Positions 1 to 5,243 of a stretch of DNA of 6,291 nt are shown here, one piece after another. The position numbers and the translations under genes were made by a program. The notes below the pieces were generated by a model that searched no databases, had not been told where the DNA came from, and worked only from the letters and a program-made list of their open reading frames with translations. Origin of the DNA: DASSWG01 sp035705295 (GTDB taxonomy: Bacteria > Bacteroidota > Bacteroidia > Flavobacteriales > Flavobacteriaceae); NCBI GenBank assembly GCA_035705295.1, contig DASSWG010000128.1, positions 1 through 6,291 of the forward strand, read 5' to 3'. How positions within the stretch are numbered: position 1 is the stretch's first letter; every line of letters begins with the position of its first letter.

Positions 1-1191
1 GGTTTTGTGGGAACTTTGGGGCTTTCGTTCAATAATTTTTCTTTAAAAGGTATTTTTGACAAAGAAGCATGGAAACCCATTCCGATGGGCGACGGACAAA
101 CCCTTTCGTTACGGGCACAAGCCAGTAGTTTTTATCAAACCTACAGCCTGTCGTTTTCCGAACCTTGGCTGGGTGGCAAAAAACCCGTTCGTTTGACCAC
201 TTCATTTTCGCATTCCATCCAGTATCAATATAATTTCCGAAGCCGCGATGTGGACAAAAGCCAACGCTTTTTGATCACGGGCGGAAGCATAGGTTTGGCA
301 AAACAATTGACCGTTCCCGATGATTATTTCACGCTCACCACCGCACTGAGTTTCAAACACTACGATTTGCGGAACTACGATGTGGGGCTTTTCAGTTTTC
401 CAAACGGCCATTCCAACAACTTTGCCATTACTTTGGGGCTCATCCGTGACAACACGGCATTGAACCCCATTTTTCCTACCCAGGGATCCAGGTTCAGTGT
501 GATCGCAAAATTCACCCCGCCCTATTCCGTATGGAACGGTGTTGATTACAACGCCCTCCAGGTGGAAAGAAACCAAGCTATCGAAGATCAAGATATCGAG
601 ACCATTGAACGGATCGACCAACAACGATTCAATTGGTTGGAATACTATAAATTGAAATTCAACGCCGATTGGTACAATGAAATCATTGATAAACTCGTAT
701 TAAAATCGTCCGTGGAATTCGGTTTCTTGGGCGCGTACAACCAAGCTCGTGGAATCCCTCCTTTTGAACGCTTTTACATGGGCGGCGATGGCCTTGGAGG
801 CTACAGTCTTGACGGTCGCGAAACCATTCAACTAAGGGGTTATCCAAACCAATCTATCGTACCGGTGCAACGTTCGATCATGAATCAAAACATCAACCAG
901 GGTGCAACAATTTACAATAAATACTCCTTGGAATTGCGCTATCCCATCACCCTAAAACCCTCGGCTTCGATTTTTGTTTTGGGCTTTTTGGAGGGCGGTG
1001 CCACCTACGATGATTTCAAAGATTTTACCCCTTTTGAACTCAGTCGCTCCGCAGGGCTTGGTTTGCGCTTGTTCATGCCCGCTTTTGGATTGTTGGGAAT
1101 AGATTTTGGATATGGTTTCGACGCAATTCCCGGAACGAATTTGGGCGCAAATGGTTGGGAAACACACTTTATTATTGGGCAACAATTTTAA
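1..1191 (+). CDS. bamA: BamA, outer-membrane protein assembly factor (5' end missing)
   Basis: This is the C-terminal 396 residues of BamA, the outer-membrane beta-barrel that folds and inserts other barrel proteins. The frame is open from base 1, so the true start and the periplasmic POTRA domains lie outside the window; the GTG at 7 is an internal valine. The visible part is the D15/Omp85 barrel. It has alternating aromatic strands, a glycine-rich segment (MGGDGLGGYSLDGRE, about 257-275 of the visible protein) and an LRGY motif (R279-G280-Y281) matching the conserved loop-6 VRGF/Y motif of Omp85 proteins. It ends HFIIGQQF; a C-terminal phenylalanine is the classic barrel beta-signal. A long hydrophilic loop (about 185-210) fits an extracellular insertion. 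The stop is followed 42 bases later by the first ompH gene, an order conserved in Flavobacteriia. The family assignment is very secure; the full length is unknown. Confidence 0.95.
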   Translation, partial: GFVGTLGLSFNNFSLKGIFDKEAWKPIPMGDGQTLSLRAQASSFYQTYSLSFSEPWLGGKKPVRLTTSFSHSIQYQYNFRSRDVDKSQRFLITGGSIGLAKQLTVPDDYFTLTTALSFKHYDLRNYDVGLFSFPNGHSNNFAITLGLIRDNTALNPIFPTQGSRFSVIAKFTPPYSVWNGVDYNALQVERNQAIEDQDIETIERIDQQRFNWLEYYKLKFNADWYNEIIDKLVLKSSVEFGFLGAYNQARGIPPFERFYMGGDGLGGYSLDGRETIQLRGYPNQSIVPVQRSIMNQNINQGATIYNKYSLELRYPITLKPSASIFVLGFLEGGATYDDFKDFTPFELSRSAGLGLRLFMPAFGLLGIDFGYGFDAIPGTNLGANGWETHFIIGQQF

Positions 1192-1204
1192 TTTTGTATT
1201 TTGG
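1189..1204 (+). promoter_or_regulatory. Possible Bacteroidota-type promoter overlapping the bamA stop codon
   Basis: TAATTTTG at 1189-1196 matches the Bacteroidota -7 consensus TAnnTTTG exactly, and its first three bases are the bamA stop codon. A second, weaker box, TATTTTGG, follows at 1197-1204 and has a TTG 19 bases upstream (1175-1177), the usual -33 spacing. The exact box lacks a well-spaced TTG, so neither candidate is complete. If used, it would start transcription about 20-30 bases before the ompH ATG, letting the chaperone genes be expressed apart from bamA. AT-rich sequence gives such matches by chance. Confidence 0.3.
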
Positions 1205-1233
1205 CACGATATTTTCTATTTACACCACACACT

Positions 1234-2055
1234 ATGAAAACAAAAGTTTTTTTACTGGCCACTACTTTTTTCTTCATTGGATTTGTCGCAAAAGCACAAC
1301 GAGGGCTTCAAATCGGGTATGTGGATATGGAATATATTCTTGAAAACGTGCCCGAATACCAACAAGCTTCCGCCCAACTCGACGCAAAAATTCAAGAATG
1401 GAAAGCCGAAATTGAATTAAAGCGAAAAGCCATTGAGGCCATGGAACAGGCACTTGAAAACGAACGCCCGTTGCTGACCAAAGAATTGATAGAAGAACGG
1501 AAAGCTGAAATTGCTTTTGAAAAAAAACAGTTGTTGGAATACCAACAACAACGCTTTGGTCCCACGGGCGATATGGTCGTCAAAAAACGGCAATTGATCA
1601 AGCCGGTTCAGGATCAAGTTTTCAGCGCGATACAACAAATCGGAGAAACCAGAAAATACGATTTTATATTTGAAAATTCGGCAGATGCATTGATGCTTTA
1701 TTCCGCAAAACGGCACGATATTAGTGATATGGTTTTGAACATGATCAAACGATCGGCAAGACAGCGAACGAACGAAGAAAAACAAGAACTGGGCGAAACC
1801 CCATATAAATCTGTTATTCAAGCAGAAAAAGACCGCGAAGAAAAAGCAGATCGAGAAGCAGAAATAGCCAAAAAGAAACGTGAGCGCCAAGCTATTTTGG
1901 ACGAACGCGAAAGAAAACGCGATTCTGCCCGTGCCACACGACAAGCCGAATATGAGGCGCGACGCGCCGAACTCTTGGCACAACAAGCAGAAAGAAAGCG
2001 CATCCGCGATTCCATCAACAGAGTCCGCGAAGAAAAAAGGAATAACCCCGAATGA
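1234..2055 (+). CDS. ompH: OmpH/Skp-family periplasmic chaperone with long charged C-terminal extension
   Basis: The 273-residue product belongs to the OmpH (Skp) family, trimeric periplasmic chaperones that hold unfolded outer-membrane proteins on their way to BamA. The ATG at 1234 is chosen because it gives a clean signal peptide: MKTK, a hydrophobic stretch to about 18, and an AKA/Q cleavage site after residue 21. An upstream in-frame TTG at 1201 would add 11 residues before the signal and is unlikely. The mature protein opens with the family's IGYVDMEYILENVPEY motif (27-42). A long coiled-coil region (about 43-125) and the closing KYDFIFENSADALMLYS segment (141-157) follow. Beyond about residue 175 lie roughly 95 residues rich in R, K and E with no hydrophobic core, predicted helical. 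E. coli Skp, at about 160 residues, lacks this tail. The gene lies 42 bases after bamA and 60 before a second ompH, with no visible Shine-Dalgarno sequence. Confidence 0.9.
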   Translation: MKTKVFLLATTFFFIGFVAKAQRGLQIGYVDMEYILENVPEYQQASAQLDAKIQEWKAEIELKRKAIEAMEQALENERPLLTKELIEERKAEIAFEKKQLLEYQQQRFGPTGDMVVKKRQLIKPVQDQVFSAIQQIGETRKYDFIFENSADALMLYSAKRHDISDMVLNMIKRSARQRTNEEKQELGETPYKSVIQAEKDREEKADREAEIAKKKRERQAILDERERKRDSARATRQAEYEARRAELLAQQAERKRIRDSINRVREEKRNNPE

Positions 2056-2115
2056 AAAAGTAATTATTTAATTTAAAATCAATAACAAACACAGAAACAT
2101 AACACATTCAAAAAC

Positions 2116-2631
2116 ATGAAAAAGTTTAAAACATTTTTTATAGCAATCGCCCTAATAGTGGGAAGCGTCTCTTTTGTACAAGCACAAGATTCAAAAATCG
2201 CGCACATCGCCGCCCAAGATTTGATTGAAATGATGCCGGGCTACAAAGCCGCAATGACCGAACTGGAAAAATTGCAGAACACCTATTCCGCCAGTATTGA
2301 GGATATGATGAAAGAAGCCCAGGCCTTGAACCAAAAATACCAAGCCGAAGCCCCGACCAAAACCGACGAAGAAAATTCAGAACGGGTGATGGAACTGGAA
2401 CAAACCAAAAACAAAATTTTGGAATACCGCCAAAATGCCTCGCAACAACTTCAACAAAAAGAAATAGAGTTGTTGAAACCGGTTTTGGAAAAAGCACGTA
2501 CGGCAATTCAAAAAGTTGCTCGCGAAAAAGGCTATGATTATGTCTTCGATTCAACTACCGGAACCGGCGTTTTACTTGCCGATGGCTATGATCTTTTGCC
2601 GGCGGTGAAAAAAGAATTGGGCATTCAGTAA
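2116..2631 (+). CDS. ompH: OmpH/Skp-family periplasmic chaperone (second copy)
   Basis: The product is a 171-residue OmpH/Skp-family protein, close to the standard family length. It begins with a signal peptide: MKKFK, a hydrophobic core to about 20, and a VQA/Q cleavage site after residue 23. The mature start, SKIAHIAAQDLIEMMPGY (26-43), is the family N-terminal motif. Residues about 44-125 form the charged and glutamine-rich coiled coil (tentacle), and VAREKGYDYVFDSTTGTGVLLADGYDLLPAVKKELG (134-169) is the typical C-terminal segment closing the trimer body. It shares this architecture with the preceding ompH, but the sequences have diverged strongly and it lacks the charged tail, so they are old paralogues, not a recent duplication. 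It should shield nascent barrel proteins in the periplasm and pass them to BamA. The leader is A-rich without a Shine-Dalgarno sequence, as is common in this phylum. A strong terminator follows 24 bases after the stop. Confidence 0.93.
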   Translation: MKKFKTFFIAIALIVGSVSFVQAQDSKIAHIAAQDLIEMMPGYKAAMTELEKLQNTYSASIEDMMKEAQALNQKYQAEAPTKTDEENSERVMELEQTKNKILEYRQNASQQLQQKEIELLKPVLEKARTAIQKVAREKGYDYVFDSTTGTGVLLADGYDLLPAVKKELGIQ

Positions 2632-2654
2632 CCAAAAACCATTGAAACAACTGC

Positions 2655-2688
2655 AACGTGCGCCATTTTTGTGGCGCACGTTTTTTTT
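2655..2688 (+). terminator. Strong rho-independent terminator after the ompH pair
   Basis: AACGTGCGCCA (2655-2665) pairs perfectly with TGGCGCACGTT (2672-2682), an 11-bp GC-rich stem with a six-base loop. An eight-base T run spans 2681-2688. It lies 24 bases after the second ompH stop and 28 before the murI ATG. It should end the bamA–ompH–ompH transcript, so murI probably needs its own promoter or read-through. Confidence 0.9.
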
Positions 2689-2702
2689 GCTGAAAATTTC
2701 CT

Positions 2703-2710
2703 TAGTTTTA
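2703..2710 (+). promoter_or_regulatory. Possible murI promoter -7 box
   Basis: TAGTTTTA matches the Bacteroidota -7 box TAnnTTTG at all but the last base, and ends five bases before the murI ATG. The nearest TTTG (2686-2689, in the terminator T run) is only 13 bases upstream, closer than the usual 17-23. If used, transcription would begin near the start codon and give an almost leaderless mRNA. The evidence is weak. Confidence 0.25.
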
Positions 2711-2715
2711 CCGGT

Positions 2716-3507
2716 ATGAAAAAATCGGACCCCATAGGCATATTTGATTCCGGCATTGGCGGAACCTCTATTTTTAAAGAAATCCATAAATTATTGCCTT
2801 TGGAGCATATCCTTTATTTGGCGGACAGCAAGAATGCCCCTTATGGAGAAAAAACGAAGGAAGAAATCACCAGCTTGAGTTTCAAGAACGTGGATTTATT
2901 GTTGTCCAAAAACTGCAAATTGATTGTTGTGGCCTGTAACACCGCTACCACAAGTTCCATTAAAGAACTACGGGAAAAATACAAAGTTCCGTTCATTGGA
3001 ATTGAGCCCGCGATCAAACCCGCGGCGTTGAACTCCAAAACAAAAGCCATTGGCATATTGGCCACAAAAGGAACCCTCTCCAGTGAATTGTTTGCCCAAA
3101 CCACGGATTTGATCGCCAAAGATATAGAACTGATTGAAGTCGTTGGAAACGGGCTTGTGGAAGCGGTAGAAGACGGAGAACAAGGTTCAGAAAAAACCCA
3201 TCAACTTCTAAAAAAACTGTTGGCCCCGATGATCGAAAAAAAAATCGATCATTTGGTATTGGGCTGCAGCCATTATCCGTACCTCGTTCCGTCCATAAAA
3301 AAAATACTGCCCCCCCATGTACAAATCATCGATTCCGGGGAAGCCGTGGCCCGGCAAACCAAAAATGTACTGAAAAAAAAAGGCTTGCTCGCCAGCGTTC
3401 AACAAATAAAACCAGAATTCTACACCAATAAAAACCCCCAGGTTCTTCGTGATTTGCTGCACCAAGGAAACTCAGAAAATTTTCAAGTTTCCTATTTGGA
3501 TTTTTGA
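2716..3507 (+). CDS. murI: Glutamate racemase
   Basis: The product is a 263-residue cytoplasmic, cofactor-independent racemase that turns L-glutamate into D-glutamate for the peptidoglycan stem peptide. The length is normal for the family. The motifs are all present and in order: IGIFDSGIGG with the catalytic aspartate D11 and S12 (7-16), LADSKNAPYG (35-44), VVACNTAT with catalytic C74 (71-78), GVVEAVEDGE-like NGLVEAVEDGE (145-155) and LGCSHYP with catalytic C184 and H186 (182-188). Most homologues have GCTHYP; the T-to-S change is conservative. The ATG at 2716 is chosen because MKKSDPIGIFDSG is the usual N-terminus; an in-frame GTG at 2671 lies inside the terminator hairpin and would add an unrelated extension. 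The gene follows two ompH genes as in many Flavobacteriia, but is separated from them by the terminator. It converges with the next gene. The function is very secure. Confidence 0.97.
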   Translation: MKKSDPIGIFDSGIGGTSIFKEIHKLLPLEHILYLADSKNAPYGEKTKEEITSLSFKNVDLLLSKNCKLIVVACNTATTSSIKELREKYKVPFIGIEPAIKPAALNSKTKAIGILATKGTLSSELFAQTTDLIAKDIELIEVVGNGLVEAVEDGEQGSEKTHQLLKKLLAPMIEKKIDHLVLGCSHYPYLVPSIKKILPPHVQIIDSGEAVARQTKNVLKKKGLLASVQQIKPEFYTNKNPQVLRDLLHQGNSENFQVSYLDF

Positions 3508-3513
3508 TCAATA

Positions 3514-3544
3514 AAAAACCCGTGAACAAAATTCACAGGTTTTT
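3514..3544. terminator. Bidirectional terminator between murI and the convergent porP-like gene
   Basis: AAAAACC plus GTGAA (3514-3520, 3522-3526) pairs with TTCAC plus GGTTTTT (3532-3536, 3538-3544) around a five-base loop. The A and T flanks supply a U tract in both directions. Position 3521 (C) faces 3537 (A): this is a mismatch in the plus-strand RNA but a G-U pair in the minus-strand RNA, so the hairpin is better for the minus-strand gene. It begins seven bases after the murI stop and lies 28 bases beyond the stop of the convergent gene. Confidence 0.85.
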
Positions 3545-3571
3545 AAAATTTCAATTTTTGTGGAATAATTT

Positions 3572-4585
3572 TTAGAAGTTGATCGCGGGGCAGTTACACT
3601 CGAAACGTTCCCCTTCCCCTCCAAAATTGTACCCAAGGGTAATTTGATGGAAACCGGAATTTGTCAACACCACCGAATTCGCTTGGTACGAATAGGTATA
3701 TGCAAACATGAAATTTTTGTAGTTAATGCCCAAAAACGGGGTGATATATTGCAATTTTTGGCTTTGAACCAAACTTCCCCCACCATTATATTCTGCACCG
3801 TCCAAGCTTCTTCGATAAGAAAGCCCGCCCCATAACATTCCAAAATCAAACGTTCGGTACACTTTTATGTTGGCGTCCACATTGGTCTCGACGGTTTGTT
3901 CCCTAAAATGGACCAACACGGAAGGTTCAAAACTCCAATCGGACGATCGCGGTGAAATCACATAGCCCAATGAGCCCACATATTGGCGTTGGTTGGTCAA
4001 AGCGGCCAATGTTTCATCCTGAAAAAAGATGTCCCGTTCTTGCGGAATGATATTCTTTACTGTAAAATGTGCAAAAAATTCACGAAAATAGTAGGAAAGG
4101 CCAAAATCCACATTAAAAAACGCATCGCTTTGAACCGATCGGGTATTAATCGGATCAGGTATTCCAAAACCAGTTTCATCTAGTTTTTCCTGCCCTACAC
4201 CCACATTCACCCCAAAAGAAAGCATGTTCAAATTGTCCCAACCACCGGAAAGCATGAGGTGATAGGCAAAAGTCAAATAAGCCCCTTGTTGTGAAAAATT
4301 TCCGTTGGAATCGTTGTACAAAATGGCGCCCACGCCCACTTTTTCGCCAACCCGCCCATTGATGCTCAATGTCTGCAAACTTGGCGCATCTTCAACATCA
4401 AACCATTGCTGACGAGCGGTCAACCTAATTTTGTTGTTGGTAGATGCCCCGGCCATAGAAGGGTGCAACAGGTACAAATTATCCGTTAAATAATCTGAAT
4501 AAACCGGGATTCCTCTGTTTTGGGCTTGAGAAAAAAAAGGCAAAAGCATTATTATTAGGGCGAAATAAGCTTTATTAAATTTCAT
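3572..4585 (-). CDS. PorP/SprF-family type IX secretion system membrane protein
   Basis: The product is a 337-residue outer-membrane protein of the PorP/SprF family, known from Porphyromonas secretion and Flavobacterium gliding motility as a partner in type IX secretion and surface attachment of cargo. It has a signal peptide (MKFNKAYFA, hydrophobic core to about 18, SQA/Q cleavage after 21). The family's N-terminal pattern follows: YSDYLTDNLYLLHPSMAGAS (29-48), then RLTARQQWFDVEDAPSLQTLSINGRV (54-79). The rest alternates glycine and aromatic residues like a beta-barrel, with FLGINYKNFMFAYTYSYQ (284-301) and HQITLGYNF (313-321) typical of the C-terminal end. The last residues are CNCPAINF, with two cysteines (330, 332) close together. 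Family members come in many paralogues per genome, so a specific name (PorP or SprF) is not justified. The upstream gene on the same strand encodes a T9SS cargo protein. The ATG at 4585 gives the signal peptide; the leader lacks a clear Shine-Dalgarno sequence. Confidence 0.9.
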   Translation of the reverse strand: MKFNKAYFALIIMLLPFFSQAQNRGIPVYSDYLTDNLYLLHPSMAGASTNNKIRLTARQQWFDVEDAPSLQTLSINGRVGEKVGVGAILYNDSNGNFSQQGAYLTFAYHLMLSGGWDNLNMLSFGVNVGVGQEKLDETGFGIPDPINTRSVQSDAFFNVDFGLSYYFREFFAHFTVKNIIPQERDIFFQDETLAALTNQRQYVGSLGYVISPRSSDWSFEPSVLVHFREQTVETNVDANIKVYRTFDFGMLWGGLSYRRSLDGAEYNGGGSLVQSQKLQYITPFLGINYKNFMFAYTYSYQANSVVLTNSGFHQITLGYNFGGEGERFECNCPAINF

Positions 4586-4725
4586 ATTTTAAACTATTTT
4601 TTAGAGGGTAATTCTACATTCATATATTCTAAAAACTAATTTAATAGGAATATATTGTTGTTTACCGATTTTTTCGGCACAAAAAAACCCCTTAATGATT
4701 GTAGGTATCTAATCTATATTAATTT

Positions 4726-4739
4726 CTTTAACGTTAAAG
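4726..4739. promoter_or_regulatory. 14-bp perfect palindrome, possible operator
   Basis: CTTTAACGTTAAAG reads the same on both strands. It lies 141 bases upstream of the porP-like start codon. On the minus strand it is directly preceded by TTGAC (4743-4739, sharing one base), which resembles a -33 element, though no good TAnnTTTG box follows at the right spacing. A perfect dyad of this length would suit a dimeric regulator, but no regulator can be named. Confidence 0.4.
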
Positions 4740-4919
4740 TCAACTACTTTTTGTTTTTTTTAACTTGGATTTGGGAGCGGAAAAATAATAAAAATAGCTG
4801 AAAGTATTGTTAAAAAATGGATTAAAAATTTGAAATATATTTCTTGTATCGTTTCGTTCGTCGCTTATTTTTGGTTTTTTGGTTTGGAAAAAATGGTACT
4901 ACCACAAATTGTGTGGGTC

Positions 4920-5040
4920 GGAAGACGGGAGGCCGAAGTTGCAGGGTTATTTGAGTTTATAGGGAAACAACCAAAAATGTCGCGATAAACATCCCTATCA
5001 AAGTGACATCCTTGTTTCCGTCTTCGGTCTTCCGTCTTCC
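4920..5040. repeat. Long inverted repeat with 7-bp repeat arms (MITE-like or structured RNA)
   Basis: The left arm (4920-4938) pairs with the right arm (5022-5040) over 19 positions without a gap: 17 Watson-Crick pairs and two G-U pairs (4929 with 5031, 4932 with 5028) when read as plus-strand RNA. In minus-strand RNA those two positions would be C-A mismatches. The right arm consists of heptamers of the form TCTTCSG in tandem (about 5015-5041); the left arm is a degenerate reverse complement of them. Inside the 83-base loop GGAAACAA (4963-4970) pairs with TTGTTTCC (5012-5019), and ATGTC (4977-4981) with GACAT (5005-5009). These nest within the outer stem. Weaker outer matches (CTACCAC 4899-4905 with GTGGTAG 5086-5092) may extend it. 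The origin is unknown: a miniature mobile element, an intergenic repeat, or a structured RNA are all possible. Confidence 0.6.
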
Positions 5041-5171
5041 AGCCTTTAAACCCAAAGTGTTTTATAAATTGAGTCCACAAGGTTCGTGGTAGAGCCGAAA
5101 AAATAACATGCGCACCATAATTTCCACCGTAATTCAGAACATGCTTCAAAACAAACCCTATCTTTTCTGAT

Positions 5172-5204
5172 AAAAAAAGCCCGAAACTTTCATTCCGAGC
5201 TTTT
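5172..5204 (-). terminator. Rho-independent terminator of the T9SS cargo gene
   Basis: Read on the minus strand, AAAAGCTCGGAA (5204-5193) pairs with TTTCGGGCTTTT (5186-5175) over 12 positions, including two G-U pairs, around a six-base loop. The stem's 3' end runs into seven Ts (5178-5172). In plus-strand RNA the two wobble pairs become C-A mismatches, so the hairpin is built for minus-strand transcripts. It lies 39 bases beyond the stop codon of the upstream gene. Confidence 0.85.
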
Positions 5205-5243
5205 ATAATCAATTAATCAAAAACTGCTCAAATACTCAAATAC

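Larger units (their letters stand above)
4586..5243. other. 658-base intergenic stretch without a convincing gene
   Basis: This gap separates two minus-strand genes. The part nearest the porP-like gene (4586-4860) is very AT-rich and should contain that gene's promoter; it holds a 14-bp palindrome and a loose 8-bp inverted repeat (4622-4629 with 4648-4655), but no full TTG/TAnnTTTG promoter was found. The middle holds a long inverted repeat (4920-5040). The end holds a terminator and two copies of CTCAAATA (5227-5242) beside the stop codon of the next gene. A 115-codon minus-strand frame (4865-5212) runs through the repeat and the terminator and is judged not to be a gene. No tRNA or other known RNA was recognised. 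Confidence 0.7.

Noticed and set aside
1201..1233. Upstream TTG start for the first ompH gene
   Set aside because: It would place 11 non-hydrophobic-signal residues before an otherwise complete signal peptide that starts at the ATG at 1234.
1417..1986. Long minus-strand open frame opposite the first ompH gene
   Set aside because: It is an antisense shadow of a purine-rich coding region, with phenylalanine-rich low-complexity sequence and no family features.
4665..4677. CCGA/TCGG hairpin with a T-rich loop, considered as a terminator
   Set aside because: The stem is only four base pairs and no T run follows it in the direction of either neighbouring gene.
5081..5096. GGTTC...GAGCC hairpin resembling a tRNA T-arm
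   Set aside because: No acceptor stem, anticodon arm or D-arm with tRNA spacing lies around it, and the loop sequence does not fit the T-loop consensus.
4865..5212. Minus-strand open frame of 115 codons in the intergenic stretch
   Set aside because: It runs through the terminator hairpin of the upstream gene and through both arms of the inverted repeat. It begins inside the terminator, has low-complexity residues (WKTEDRRRKQ) that simply translate the heptamer repeats, and shows no recognisable domain or signal peptide.
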